DNA of 64,000 nucleotides from CAIWHR01 sp963734575 (GCA_963734575.1 CAVTHT010000012.1:1-64000); one strand, 5' to 3'. Numbered from the stretch's first letter, positions 8,691-18,676 are shown. The notes: a model not told the origin generated them from the letters alone. Program-made: numbers and translations.

Positions 8691-10172
8691 TCAATGCGAC
8701 ATCGCGAGGTGCGTGGCGAGAGTCGTGCGCACACCTTTCGTGAACAGGGACACGACGTTGGCGGTCACGGCCGCACGAAAGCGCATGTGCTTGCCGAGAT
8801 CCGTGCCGAACACCGCGGCGAGGTCGAGAAAGCCTGCCGCGATGCGCACGGCGTCGCCGCCAGCCGCCGCGACGATGTCCCTGAACTGCGGCGCCAGCGG
8901 ATCCGACACGGCGATGGCCTGGCCCTGCTCGTCCGTGCCGCTCGCGTAACGGATCCAGCCGGCAATGGCGAGCGCGAGATGGGTGATCGAGCCTTCGCCG
9001 GCGAGCCGCTCGCGCACCGTGTTGAGCAGCCGCTGGGGCAGCTTTTGCGAGCCGTCCATCGCGATCTGCTGCGTGCGGTGCGGCAGCACCGGATTGCGAA
9101 AGCGCTGCAACAACTGCCGGCGATAGTCGACGAGATCGACACCGCTCGGAGCGGGCACCGTCGGTGCGATCTCCTCGGCCATCAGGCGCTCGACGAGAGT
9201 GCCGAGCTGCGGATCCGAGCACGCCTGCCAGATGTAGTCGTGGCCGGCGAGGAAACCGAGATACGCGAGGGTCGAGTGACTGCCGTTCAGCAAGCGCAGC
9301 TTCATCGTCTCGAACGGCCCGACATCGCTCGCGAACTGCACCCCGGCGTCTTCCCACATCGGACGTCCGCCGGCGAAGCGGTCCTCCATCACCCACTGGA
9401 AGTACGGCTCGCAGACGACGGGCGCCGCATCGTGCACGCCGAGCAATTGCGCGGTCTCGGCGATGTCGCGCTCGGTGGTGGCGGGGACGATGCGGTCCAC
9501 CATCGTCGACGGAAACGTGACGTGACTGCCGATCCAGTCGGGCAGCGCCGGATCCCACAGATCGGCGAGCGCGAGCACGATGCCTTCGACCGTCCTGCCG
9601 TTGTGCGGAAGATTGTCGCAACAGAGCACGGTGATCGGCCCCGCCGCCGCGTCGCGGCGCGCAGCGAGACCCGCGACCAGCACGCCCGGCGCGCTGACCG
9701 GTGCCTCGCGGTGCGCGAGGTCGTGCACGATCTCGGGATGCTGCACGTTGAGCTTGCCGGTCGCGGGATCGTGGCAGTAGCCCTTCTCCGTCACGGTCAG
9801 GCTCACGATGCGCACGGCGGGATCGGCGAAGCGCGCCATGAGCTCGTCCCGCTGCGTGCCGAGGAAGAGCTGCTCGCGCACGGAACCGATGACGCGGGCG
9901 GTGGTGCCCTCCGCGCTCCGCATCAGCAGCGTGTACAGGCCGTCCTGCGCGGCGAGCACGCGCGTGGCCGTGGCGGTACGGAGGCTCACGCCGCAGATGC
10001 CCCAGCGCGCGTCGTGCGTCAGGACGTCGTCGACCACTACCGCCTCGTGCGCCCTGTGGAACGCGCCGATGCCGAGATGGACGATGCCGATGTCCACTCG
10101 CGCCGGATCGTAGCGCGGCCGGGCCACGGCGGGAGCGACATCGGTCAGCGTGGAGAAGGACAGCGTGTGCAT
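8691..10172 (-). CDS. Mannitol dehydrogenase family protein (polyol/sugar-acid oxidoreductase)
   Basis: 493 residues, the normal length of long-chain mannitol 2-dehydrogenases, fructuronate reductases and arabinitol dehydrogenases. The N-terminal NAD(P)-binding part shows VDIGIVHLGIGAFHRAHEAV; the middle has CCDNLPHNGRTVEGIV and FPSTMVDRIVPATT; the C-terminal catalytic part has KLRLLNGSHSTLAYLGFLAG with the family lysine, asparagine and histidine. It would interconvert a polyol or sugar acid and a keto sugar. It begins 5 bases after the last ABC permease, so it is probably in the importer operon and suggests the transporter brings in a polyol or sugar acid. The exact substrate cannot be assigned. 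Start ATG 10172 (MHTLSFSTLTD). Confidence 0.88.
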   Translation of the reverse strand: MHTLSFSTLTDVAPAVARPRYDPARVDIGIVHLGIGAFHRAHEAVVVDDVLTHDARWGICGVSLRTATATRVLAAQDGLYTLLMRSAEGTTARVIGSVREQLFLGTQRDELMARFADPAVRIVSLTVTEKGYCHDPATGKLNVQHPEIVHDLAHREAPVSAPGVLVAGLAARRDAAAGPITVLCCDNLPHNGRTVEGIVLALADLWDPALPDWIGSHVTFPSTMVDRIVPATTERDIAETAQLLGVHDAAPVVCEPYFQWVMEDRFAGGRPMWEDAGVQFASDVGPFETMKLRLLNGSHSTLAYLGFLAGHDYIWQACSDPQLGTLVERLMAEEIAPTVPAPSGVDLVDYRRQLLQRFRNPVLPHRTQQIAMDGSQKLPQRLLNTVRERLAGEGSITHLALAIAGWIRYASGTDEQGQAIAVSDPLAPQFRDIVAAAGGDAVRIAAGFLDLAAVFGTDLGKHMRFRAAVTANVVSLFTKGVRTTLATHLAMSH

Positions 10173-10176
10173 CGCG

Positions 10177-11013
10177 TCAGGCGGTCTGCGGATGTTCCTT
10201 GACGCGCGACACGAGCTGCGTCGGATTGACGAAGCGGAGCGCAATCAGCAGCCAGACGAGTGTCACGGCCATGTAGATCATCGCCATGGCATCGACCGAT
10301 TGCGGCGCGCGCACGCCTGCGGCGAACACCGCGTAGTACAGCGCGACCACCAGTGTCTGCGAGTCCGGCCCGGCGGTGAGGAAGGTGAGCTCGAACATGG
10401 CGATGGTGCGCACCAGCACGAGCAGCGACGCCGCGAGAATGCCGGGGCCGAGCAACGGCACGAGAACGTGCCAGAACATCTTGCCCGTGTTCGCGCCGAA
10501 GACGCGCGCCGCGGATTCGAGGTTGGGGTCGATCTGCTCGATGAACGGCGTCATCACGAGGATCACGAAGGGCGCGGCGGGAATGAGGTTGGCCAGGATC
10601 ACGCCATGGATCGTGCCGGCGAGGTGGACCTGGTACAGGACCGTCGCGAGCGGAATGCCATAGGTGATCGGCGGCACCATCAGCGGCAGCAGGAACAGCA
10701 GCATCAGCGCACGCTTGCCGGGAAAGTCGCGGCGCGCGAGCGTGTAGGCCGCGGGAACGCCGATCAGGAGCGCGAGGAACACCACGGCGAACACGACCTC
10801 GACGGTGACCCAGAGCACCGAATCGAGCTGGAACTCCTTCCACGCGGACGTGTACCAGGTGGTGGTCCAGCCTTCCGGCAGCCACGTGCCGAGCCAGCGG
10901 CGCGCAAACGAGCTCGTCGCCACCGCGGCGATCATCAGGCCGATGTTGATGACGAAGAGCGTCATCAGGCCGAGGAGAAGGCCGCGCCAGGCGCGGTCGA
11001 TGAGATTGCTCAC
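10177..11013 (-). CDS. ABC transporter inner-membrane permease (PotC-like)
   Basis: 278 residues with six membrane helices and the binding-protein-dependent permease EAA loop: ESAARVFGANTGKMFWHVLV, then PLLGPGILAASLLVLVRT. The start is GTG 11013 (VSNLIDRAWRG), preceded by GGGAGGCAAAG and overlapping the stop of the upstream permease as GTGA. The open frame extends much further upstream but those residues are shadow of the first permease. With its partner it forms the channel of a polyamine/iron/sugar-type importer (MetI-like fold). Confidence 0.9.
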   Translation of the reverse strand: MSNLIDRAWRGLLLGLMTLFVINIGLMIAAVATSSFARRWLGTWLPEGWTTTWYTSAWKEFQLDSVLWVTVEVVFAVVFLALLIGVPAAYTLARRDFPGKRALMLLFLLPLMVPPITYGIPLATVLYQVHLAGTIHGVILANLIPAAPFVILVMTPFIEQIDPNLESAARVFGANTGKMFWHVLVPLLGPGILAASLLVLVRTIAMFELTFLTAGPDSQTLVVALYYAVFAAGVRAPQSVDAMAMIYMAVTLVWLLIALRFVNPTQLVSRVKEHPQTA

Positions 11014-11921
11014 CCTTTGCCTCCCACCACCGGACCTCGATAGAAGAGGTTGCGCAGGCCGAGCACCGCGGCCACGATGACGAGCTGCACCGCCCCCATG
11101 ATCATGGCGATCGCCGACGCGAGCGAATAGTCGTACTGCTCGAACGCGGCCTCGTATGCGGCGATGGAGATCACGCGCGTGGGTCCTGCGGGCGAGCCCA
11201 GCAGCACGGCCGAGGGAAACACCGAGAACGCCTGCACGAACGACAGGCAGAAGCACATGGCGAGACCCGGCGCGAGCAGCGGCAGGTAGATCTCGCGGAA
11301 CTGTGCCTTCTTGTCTGCGCCCAGGGTTGCCGCCGCCCGTGCAAGCACCGGATCGATGCCGGTGATGTAGGACAGGATCAGCAGGAACGCGAACGGAAAG
11401 CCCGAGATGACGAGCGAGATCAGCACGCCCCAGTAGTTGTGCGTCAGGCGGATCGGGCCTTCGTAGATGTGGAAGAACTGCAGGAACTGCGACAGCCAGC
11501 CCTTCGGTCCGAAGTAGGTCAGCATGCCTTCGGCGATCAGCACCGTGCCGAGGGTGATCGGTACGACGAGAATGGTCGTCACCCACCGCTGGTAGGGCGA
11601 CTTGATGCGCATCTTGTAGGCGATGGGAAGCGCGAAGCCGACGTTGATGAGCGTCGCCGGCAAGGCGAGGCGCAGTGTCGTCCAGATCGTCGGCCAGAGA
11701 TTGTCGGTGGTGAAGAAGTGCCGGTAGTTGGCGAGCGCGCCACCTTCCTTCGGCTCGAAGGACAGCAGCAACCCGTACAGGAACGGGTAGATGAAAAGCG
11801 ACACCATGAACGCCGCTGCCGGCACGACCAGCAGCAGGCTGCGATCGAACGGCGCCCGCGCGATCGGCCCGGAGAATTTCTCGCCGGTGCGCTCGGACAC
11901 CGGCGTGGCGACGCTACTCAT
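11010..11921 (-). CDS. ABC transporter inner-membrane permease (PotB-like)
   Basis: 303 residues. A cytoplasmic N-terminus is followed by helix 1 (LLVVPAAAFMVSLFIYPFLY), and five further helices. The EAA loop reads ARAAATLGADKKAQFREIYL, then PLLAPGLAMCFCLSFVQAFS. Its ATG overlaps the end of the ATPase gene by 8 bases and its stop overlaps the second permease by 4, a tightly coupled operon. Together with the ATPase and the solute-binding protein it makes a complete importer. Confidence 0.92.
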   Translation of the reverse strand: MSSVATPVSERTGEKFSGPIARAPFDRSLLLVVPAAAFMVSLFIYPFLYGLLLSFEPKEGGALANYRHFFTTDNLWPTIWTTLRLALPATLINVGFALPIAYKMRIKSPYQRWVTTILVVPITLGTVLIAEGMLTYFGPKGWLSQFLQFFHIYEGPIRLTHNYWGVLISLVISGFPFAFLLILSYITGIDPVLARAAATLGADKKAQFREIYLPLLAPGLAMCFCLSFVQAFSVFPSAVLLGSPAGPTRVISIAAYEAAFEQYDYSLASAIAMIMGAVQLVIVAAVLGLRNLFYRGPVVGGKG

Positions 11922-13002
11922 GCGGATACACCAGCACGCGGTCGACCGCGACCTGCATGCGCACCGGTTCCCCCGGCTTGTGCATGCCCGCAGCGCGCAC
12001 GTGCAGGCGCACGCCAGCCGGCGTCAGCACGTCGAGCAGCGAATCGCGCCCGCCGTACTCGACGTTGTCGATGGTGCCCTCGATCAGGTTGATGCCGTCG
12101 CCCGTCACGCCGCGCGGCAGGACGGTGATCTCCTCCGGACGCATCGCGACCACGGCGCGCCCATCGACCAGCGCCTGCTTGCGCAGGCCGGTGAGGTAGA
12201 GGTCGGGGCCGCCGAGCACCACGCGATCGCCCTCCTCGCGCTCGACGGGCAATTCGACGACGTTGCGATAACCCATGAAGCGTGCCACGTGCAGGTTCGC
12301 GGGCTGGGCGTACACCTCGCGCGGCGTGCCGATCTGCTGCACCACGCCATCCTTCATCACGACGATGCGGTCTGCCAGCGACAGCGCCTCGTCCTGGTCG
12401 TGGGTGACGTAAATGGTGGCCCGCCCGAGGTCGCGATGGATGCGGCGGATCTCGGAGCGCGTCTCGAGGCGGAGCTTCGCATCGAGGTTGGACAGGGGCT
12501 CGTCCATCAGGATCAACGGCGGCTCGATCACGATGGCGCGGGCGATCGCGACGCGCTGCTGCTGGCCGCCGGAAAGCTGTCCCGGCAGCTTGTGCTCCTG
12601 GCCCTTGAGCTGCACGACGTCGAGCGCGCGCGCCACGCGCGGAGCGATCTCCGATTGCGGCAGGCCGCGCATCTTCAGCCCGAAGCCGATGTTGCGTGCG
12701 ACGCTCATGTGCGGAAAGAGCGCGTAGTTCTGGAACACCATGCCGAAGCCGCGACGCTCGGGCGGCAGGGTGTCGATGCGCGTGGTGTCGAGATGGATCG
12801 TGCCACCCGATAGCGGCAGCAAGCCGGCGATGCAATTCAGCGCCGTGGATTTGCCGCAGCCCGAGGGGCCGAGCAGCGCGATGAACTCGCCGCGCTTGAT
12901 GGTGATCGAGAGCTCGTTGAGGGCGTTGAACGCGGTGCCGCCCGCAGCGGCGAAGCGCCGGGTGACTGCCTCGAGCTTCAGTTCGTTGAAGTCATGTTTC
13001 AT
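11914..13002 (-). CDS. ABC transporter ATP-binding protein (PotA/UgpC-like)
   Basis: 362 residues. Walker A is GPSGCGKST (about residues 45-53), the Q-loop is in MVFQNYALFPHMSVARNIGF, the signature is LSGGQQQRVAIARAIV, Walker B is PLILMDEPLSNLD and the H-loop is YVTHDQDEAL. A C-terminal TOBE domain follows (VVAMRPEEITVLP, then GGRDSLLDVLTPAGVRLHVR). This architecture is that of importers for polyamines, ferric iron, maltose or glycerol phosphate. It is preceded by a block of palindromic repeats that separates it from the solute-binding-protein gene. Confidence 0.94.
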   Translation of the reverse strand: MKHDFNELKLEAVTRRFAAAGGTAFNALNELSITIKRGEFIALLGPSGCGKSTALNCIAGLLPLSGGTIHLDTTRIDTLPPERRGFGMVFQNYALFPHMSVARNIGFGLKMRGLPQSEIAPRVARALDVVQLKGQEHKLPGQLSGGQQQRVAIARAIVIEPPLILMDEPLSNLDAKLRLETRSEIRRIHRDLGRATIYVTHDQDEALSLADRIVVMKDGVVQQIGTPREVYAQPANLHVARFMGYRNVVELPVEREEGDRVVLGGPDLYLTGLRKQALVDGRAVVAMRPEEITVLPRGVTGDGINLIEGTIDNVEYGGRDSLLDVLTPAGVRLHVRAAGMHKPGEPVRMQVAVDRVLVYPHE

Positions 13003-13057
13003 GCGAGTGACAAGGCTCGGACAGGGGACGGGGGCGAATCGGGAGCAAGCATGTTCT

Positions 13058-13262
13058 GCATGTCAGGCTGAAGCCTGACCTACACAACATGATCAGTGTC
13101 AGCCTGATGCCTGACCTGCAACTCTCCTGCATGTCAGGCTGAAGCCTGACCCACAACAGTGATCAGTGTCAGCCTGATGCCTGACCTGCAAGCATCTCCA
13201 GGTGCATGCTGGTTGAAGCCGGACCCGCGTCAACTGCTCGTAGGTCCGGCTTCAGCCGGACA
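13058..13262. repeat. REP/BIME-like palindromic repeats inside the ABC operon
   Basis: Two near-identical tandem units of about 70 bases begin at 13059 and 13130. Each has a palindrome TGTCAGGCTGAAGCCTGAC (13061-13079 and 13132-13150) and a second imperfect one, GTCAGCCTGATGCCTGAC (13098-13115 and 13168-13185). A third, diverged pair follows: GGTTGAAGCCGGACC (13211-13225) and GGTCCGGCTTCAGCCGGAC (13243-13261). The block fills the gap between the solute-binding-protein and ATPase genes. Such elements typically stabilise upstream mRNA ends or attenuate transcription; that role is inferred. Confidence 0.85.
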
Positions 13263-13279
13263 ACAGCGCTCGCGACCTG

Positions 13280-14486
13280 CTACTTCGTCTTCTGCGCACC
13301 CACCTGCTGGTCCCAGATACGGAAGGCCTCGACCTGCGCCTTGGGTTCCAGCGACTGCGTGTGCGGGAACTGCGTCAGCCACTTCTCGTATTCCGGCCGG
13401 CCGTATTCCTTGATCGCATCCTGGCTTGCCTGCGGCGCCATCGCGAGGGTCACGCCCTTCACCGCCGGGCCCGGGTAGAAGTAGCCCTTGTCGTACGTGT
13501 AGGCCTGCGCTTGCGGCGTCAGCAGATACGCCATCAGGTCGAGCACTGCAGCCACTTTCTCCGGTGCGACGCCCTTCGGGATCACCATGTAGTGGGCGTC
13601 GTTGATCCACGTCATGCCCTTGAACGGCTCGACCTTGTAGCTCTTCGGGACGATGCCGAGCACGCGCGGGTTGATGTCCCATCCGGTCATGGTGATGGTC
13701 ATGTCGCGCGACCCTTCACCCAACTCTTTCATCACCGCGCCGGTACCCGTCGGGTAGTACTCGATGCAGCTGTTGAGATCCTTGAGATACGCCCACGTCT
13801 TTTCCCAGCCGTTCACGGGGTCCTTCGGATTCTTGTCGCCGAGGAGATACGGCAGACCCATGATGAACGTGCGGCCGGGACCCGAGTTCGCGGGGCGCGC
13901 GTAGATCAGGCGATTCGGGTTGGCCTTGCACCAGCTCAACAGCTCGGCGGGGGTCGTGGGCGGCTGCTTGACCTTGTCCGGGTTGTACTCGACCAGCGGC
14001 CCTGCGGGCATGAACGTGACCGCCACGCCGTAGTTGCCCGCGAGCTCCTGCATCTTCGGCTGCCGGCGCCTGATAGTTCGCCATCAGGTTGGGAAACTTG
14101 GCGTTGTAGTTCGGCAGGATCTGCATCAGCACGCCCTGCTCGATGCCGGCGGCGAGGAAGTCGGTGCCGGTGAGCACGAGGTCGATGTCGCTGCGGCCCG
14201 CACCTTGCATCGCCTTGAGCTTACCCGGCAGTTCGGGCGCAGGCGCCTTGGTGAAGTTGATCTTCGATACCACGTTGCCGTGGCTCTTCTGATAGGCCTC
14301 GATCGCATCCTGCGTCAGCGCCAGATTGCCGGCGACGTCGACGACGTTGATCGTCACCGGGCTCTTGGGCATCGCCGGCACTTGCGCGTACGCACCGGTC
14401 GTCAGCAGCGCGGCTGCGGACAGCGCCGCCGCCGTGCCGCGCAGGACCAGGCGGCGAGTGGAATTCGGGTCGGACTTCACGTGCAT
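13280..14486 (-). CDS. ABC transporter extracellular solute-binding protein, frame-disrupted
   Basis: About 400 residues when joined. The N-terminus has a twin-arginine-like export signal (STRRLVLRGTAAALSAAALL, ending GAYA), then SPVTINVVDVAGNLALTQDA and IDLVLTGTDFLAAGIEQGVL. Near 14062 the frame shifts (MANYQAPA into KMQELAGNYGVAVTFMPAGP) and continues through NPNRLIYARPANSGPGRTFI to the end. The pattern is that of family 1 (PotD/AfuA-like) binding proteins. It is the first structural gene after the FadR-type regulator, and is separated from the ATPase gene by the palindromic repeats, as expected for a protein needed in excess. The break context GCCGAAG fits one extra base. Confidence 0.8.
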
Positions 14487-14566
14487 GGCGTTCCTCCTTC
14501 GGGGATTACGACGCGCGCCGCATCGGGCGGGTCGGTGTTGACGTGCTTGAAGTTGTCGCTGTCATG

Positions 14567-15355
14567 TCATGCCTTCGCCGTCGCGCGTGCAGCGAAGTGA
14601 CGGGATTTGGCCGGTGTGCTCGCGGCATGCTTGCGTGGGCCGCCTTCGGCTTCGATGCGCCGCCGGAACTCACGGGCGACGCGGGAAAGGTGGTGACGCA
14701 TGGCGGTGCGGGCACGATCCGGATCGTGCCCGGAGATGGCGTCGGCGATGGCTTCGTGGTCGAGCAAGGTCTTCGCGCGCAGGGCCGGCGTGTGGAAGTG
14801 CGTTTCGGTGCGCGTCCACAGGTCGCCGCGACGCTGGTCCCAGAGGCTCGACACCACCCAGGTGAGCGCGCCGTTGCCGGTCATCGCGGCGATGCGCTCG
14901 TGGAACTCGCGATCGGCGGCATCGCGCTCGACGAAATCCTCGGCATGCACGCGCATGCGCTCGATGGTGGCGCGCAGGCCGCGCACCTCCGTCTTGGTGT
15001 GACGGCGTGCGGCGAGCGCGGCGATCTCGCCTTCGATGACAGCGCGCGCGGAGAGCAGCTCGAACGGGCCGGGGCCGGAATCGTTGGAGGCCGTGGCGAG
15101 CAGCGGCGTGGCGCGGGTGCCGGGCGCTTCGCGCACGAAGATGCCGGTGCCGACCCGAACTTCGACCAGGCCGGCGAGTTCGAGAGAGATGATCGCCTCG
15201 CGCACCGACGTGCGTGAGACCCCGAGCAGCGTGGCCAGCTCGCGCTCCGCCGGCAGCTTGGTGCCGACGCGATACTCGCCCTGCTCGATCAGCGCAGCGA
15301 TCTGCCCCGCGATCTGGCGATACAGCCGCAGCGGCTCGACAGCCTGTAGTGGCAC
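14567..15355 (-). CDS. FadR/GntR family transcriptional regulator (FCD domain)
   Basis: 262 residues. The N-terminal winged helix-turn-helix (LYRQIAGQIAALIEQGEYRV, LPAERELATLLGVSRTSVRE) is followed by the all-helical FCD ligand domain with metal-ligand-like positions (RAVIEGEIAALAA, DREFHERIAAMTGN, LLDHEAIADAISGHD). Such regulators commonly repress genes for sugar acids or other carboxylates. It lies 80 bases upstream of the binding-protein gene on the same strand, so it probably controls this importer operon. The lysine/arginine-rich tail after residue 240 is not part of the domain. Confidence 0.92.
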   Translation of the reverse strand: MPLQAVEPLRLYRQIAGQIAALIEQGEYRVGTKLPAERELATLLGVSRTSVREAIISLELAGLVEVRVGTGIFVREAPGTRATPLLATASNDSGPGPFELLSARAVIEGEIAALAARRHTKTEVRGLRATIERMRVHAEDFVERDAADREFHERIAAMTGNGALTWVVSSLWDQRRGDLWTRTETHFHTPALRAKTLLDHEAIADAISGHDPDRARTAMRHHLSRVAREFRRRIEAEGGPRKHAASTPAKSRHFAARATAKA

Positions 15356-15502
15356 CCGCGCTCCTCCATCGTGCGCCCTTGGCGGGCGGCGGGTGCGCGA
15401 CCTTCTTAGCGGGCGGTGTCACTCGCGAGCGGACTGTACGCCGGGGCTTCGGCGCGGTCAAGTGGCCTGACCACCGGGCCACGAGTGTTCACGGTTAGCG
15501 CA

Positions 15503-18056
15503 TTACGGCGAAAGAAATGCCGGGTTGACAACGATCGCGAAGGGAACCGTCTCCCCTGCTCCGCCGTTTAGCGCGGACATCACGGTCGTTCGGTCGTCGG
15601 AAGCACTTCCCGGGGCGGACCCGTCGCCGTTGAGTACGCACGACGCCTGTACGTACCCCGCTACGCCGCGCAGCCAGGATATGGCGTCGTAGTGATAGTT
15701 CGGCGGATCGACGTCGAAATGCAATTGGTGCTCCGTCGCCGGCACATCCATGGGGTCCAGCGGAAGGCAAGTCGTCTGCTGGTATAGGAGCGCCTTCCTG
15801 CGATCCGACGGATCGGTGGCGATCGGGAGGGCGGCGACGTTCCAGAAGGGCGGCGTGGAATCGCCGGTCTGGGCCTTGCTCTTGGTGATCGCGGTCGCGG
15901 TATCCGTGAGCACGGCGAAGCGCAGGTAACGCCGGCTCGGCAGACCGACCGCGCGGACCGACGGATTCGTCAGTGCGCCAAAGCTCAATTTGAATGTCCA
16001 AAGTAAGCGGTGTGAGACAGGAGGCGACGAGTTGCCGACTGCCGATCGCGCCAGTCAGGCACGTCCGTGGCTGAATTTGCTCGAGCAACGCCTGACTCGC
16101 GGCCACCTGCGCTCGCGTGTACACGCGGGCGCCGATGTGGATGTAATCGCTCGCGTTGAAGTAATCGAAGTACGTCGGCTCGGAAACATCCTTGGTGCCA
16201 ACCATTACGACGTCCTGTTCCGCCGACGTGACGTTCGGACCTACCGCGCCGCGGTAAGCCACCTGCAGGTAGACATCCGTTGCACCGAACGGAATCGGCG
16301 AGCCCGCGAAATCGAAGGCAAGTGCCTTCGTCGCTCCCGGCATCCAAGGACAAGGTAATCGGCTTCGATACCACGATGGCTTCGTCGGTATCGTCGATGT
16401 CGAGTGAACCTTAGGTCGGGCGGCTGTTCTCGCGGCAAGTGAAAGGGAGACTTCGACGGCGAGCCATACTCACCATTGAGATCCGCGCGGTAGCACGTGT
16501 TCCGGTGGTATTTGACGATCGCGACCGCCGTCCCGTTGTAGAGGTTCTGCGGTACCGACACGCCATCGTCCTGAAGCGGAGGTGTGGCGTTCGTGAGCTT
16601 CAGCCGGACCACCGTGAAGCCTGCGGAAGTCGCTTGATCGGCCAGCGCGTACGCGCCCTCGTCGGGAAGGCTGATCCGCAACCGTCCGTTGAAGAAGTAA
16701 TCGAGCAGGCCCGCCGAATAGGCAACGGCACGCGGCAGGAGCAGAGCCGCGCGTTCGTCGTAGATGGCAGGATCCAGCACATAGAACGGGAATGGCGCCA
16801 GGACGCCGGCAGCCTCGACGGCTTCCAGCCATGTGCTCTTGCGGGTCATTTTCACCGGACTCGAAGCCGACTTGGTGTAGCTGTCGTATACCGTGCCCAT
16901 CAGGTAATCGGTGCGCTTTCCGTTGGCGGCCGTGAATGTTTGCACCGCGTATGAGCTGGCGGCCGGCGCGGGCGACGGATAGCTCGTGTTGCCGATGATC
17001 GAGGCAGGCGTGAAGAACCCGCGGCTGCTGTAGTCGGCGAGCCCCCTTCCGGCAAGCGAGCCCGGGCCAGGGGCCGTGCTCCAATACTTGCTGTAGTGGG
17101 AGAAGCGCGGGATTGGGTAGCCGGCGTAGTCAATCGCTCGCCAATGGCTTGGTGGTTACGTGTAGCGCGCCATTCAATAGGTTCCCCAGAGTCACCGACC
17201 GCGCCCCCTTTGCCCGCCCATCAATGTACCTTTCGTAATCCGAGGCATGGCTCGTCCCGTGCGATTCATTTCGCGTGTGCTGCGGTTGGGCCATGTCTTG
17301 GTTGAGATGTAACACATCGCCTAGTGCGCGGAACGTCGTGGCCCAATAGGCCTTGCGTTCTCTGCCATTATCGGCAAGCGCCGACTGCAGCGATTTATCC
17401 CGACCCGTGAGAGCCCGCCACATAGCCTCGCGCGCGTCTGTCACCGAAAAATGATTGCGTCGCGAAGCGTCTATAACCATTAGAGCCGGCGGCGCGAACG
17501 CATCCAGAGCGCCGCTCGCCCACGTAGGAGCGGAGCCATACGTATCCTGGCTCACACATATCGGCCGCGCATGATTGTCGGTAAGCGCGAGGTTATGCAG
17601 TGGGTCGAAGAAGTGGTTGCAGAAGCGATTGAACGATTTAAAGGGATCGTCTTGCGGATTCCCAACAATTAGACCCCCAACCAACGGACCGCCATCGTCC
17701 TCGCGAATGGCGCCACGCATCAGCCAACCAGTAGCCCGAAATGCCACTCGGGCGTCTCCTCCCTTTTCTTGCGCGCCGGGCATATTAGAATTCGAGATAT
17801 CGTACGGTTGCGCGAATCGTTCCTTTGACTCCAAAGCGAACACATCATAGTAGGCGCTACCAAGTAGGGTGTACTGCAGAGACGGGATGCCCAGGTGACC
17901 GAGAATGCTAGCGTCGGTCATCAGAATTGAATGCTGAAAGGCCTCCAAAGTAATTCTTGCGTGAGTGCCAATCTCGTAAGACTGGACGTTAGACGTGCAC
18001 ATCATTCCTAACGCTAGCAAGCTCAGGCTCTTAACCCGCAAGGCTCTAGTCGTCAT
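15503..18056 (-). pseudogene. Large secreted PLC/P1-nuclease-like protein, at least four frameshifts
   Basis: About 850 residues when the frames are joined. ATG 18056 starts a signal peptide (LKS..LALGMMCTSNVQS), then YEIGTHARITLEAFQHSILM and, near residue 245, GDVLHLNQDMAQPQHTRNES, a histidine-rich pattern like the zinc-binding core of bacterial phospholipase C/S1-P1 nucleases. The frame changes near 17137 (into IDYAGYPIPRFSHYSKYW), 16412, 16342 and 15988. The C-terminal half (e.g. DYFFNGRLRISLPDEGAYAL; HQLHFDVDPPNYHYDAISWL) matches no family I recognise. The start overlaps the upstream gene by ATGA. Real decay and sequencing error are both possible. Confidence 0.6.
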
Positions 18057-18676
18057 CGGCTTGATTCCCTGGCATTTAAGTTCGCCAGCGCCTGCTCCTG
18101 GCCTACCTCAATCAGCTCAATCCAGAACAAGATCTGATTCAGCTGCTTCTTATCTGACTGCGAAGTCGCGAGCTGCCGGGCTTCCGAATACATCGCACGG
18201 TAGATCCTAAGTCGATTTGCGATGCTTTCGGAGTCCTGCCCACAATCCGCCCTTGCCATCACTTGGCGGATGTATCCAATGCGCTCGGCCGGTACAGAAG
18301 AATCAGCCTTCATAACGCTGTCTTCCCCGAACTTGACCAGGTCACCGACCAGCCGATAACCCGGGCGATACAAATACACGTCCAACTGCTCAGATCCAAA
18401 GTATTGAGCGAGCCAATGACCAGAGTGATTTGGAAGGTTGTAGTTGCCAGCCGCGTCGGATTTTGTTAGGTCAAGTTTCGCGCATCCAGAGCGTGCTTGG
18501 ACAGGAAACGGGATGCTTACCTCCCAAGCTCCAAAGACGTAAACATCCGCAATGGGTTGACCACTGGTTCCGTCTACCACCCTACCCTTCAATCCAAACG
18601 CAGCGCCCGGCAGCACAGCCAGGACGCTTGCGAGGGCAATATGAGCCAAGCGCATCATGCCGCGCCTTATCGACAT
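18053..18676 (-). CDS. Secreted protein with carboxypeptidase-regulatory-like domain
   Basis: 207 residues from ATG 18676. A signal peptide (MMRLAHIALASVLAVLPGAAFG) is followed by LKGRVVDGTSGQPIADVYVF, the opening strand pattern of carboxypeptidase-regulatory-like (transthyretin-fold) domains, and then by DAAGNYNLPNHSG. The rest is helical and unrecognised (SIANRLRIYRAMYSEARQLA). The stop overlaps the start of the PLC-like gene by 4 bases, so the two are coupled. A shortened paralogue lies immediately upstream. Whether export or surface binding is its role is unknown. Confidence 0.65.
   Translation of the reverse strand: MSIRRGMMRLAHIALASVLAVLPGAAFGLKGRVVDGTSGQPIADVYVFGAWEVSIPFPVQARSGCAKLDLTKSDAAGNYNLPNHSGHWLAQYFGSEQLDVYLYRPGYRLVGDLVKFGEDSVMKADSSVPAERIGYIRQVMARADCGQDSESIANRLRIYRAMYSEARQLATSQSDKKQLNQILFWIELIEVGQEQALANLNARESSR

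Noticed and set aside
8181..10202. Long open frame on the plus strand opposite the mannitol-dehydrogenase-family gene
   Set aside because: It is Arg/His/Asp-rich antisense of a well-conserved gene with no family match; high GC makes such shadows long.
13058..13262. CRISPR array
   Set aside because: Units are palindromes in tandem, without uniform repeats separated by unique spacers, and no cas genes are present.
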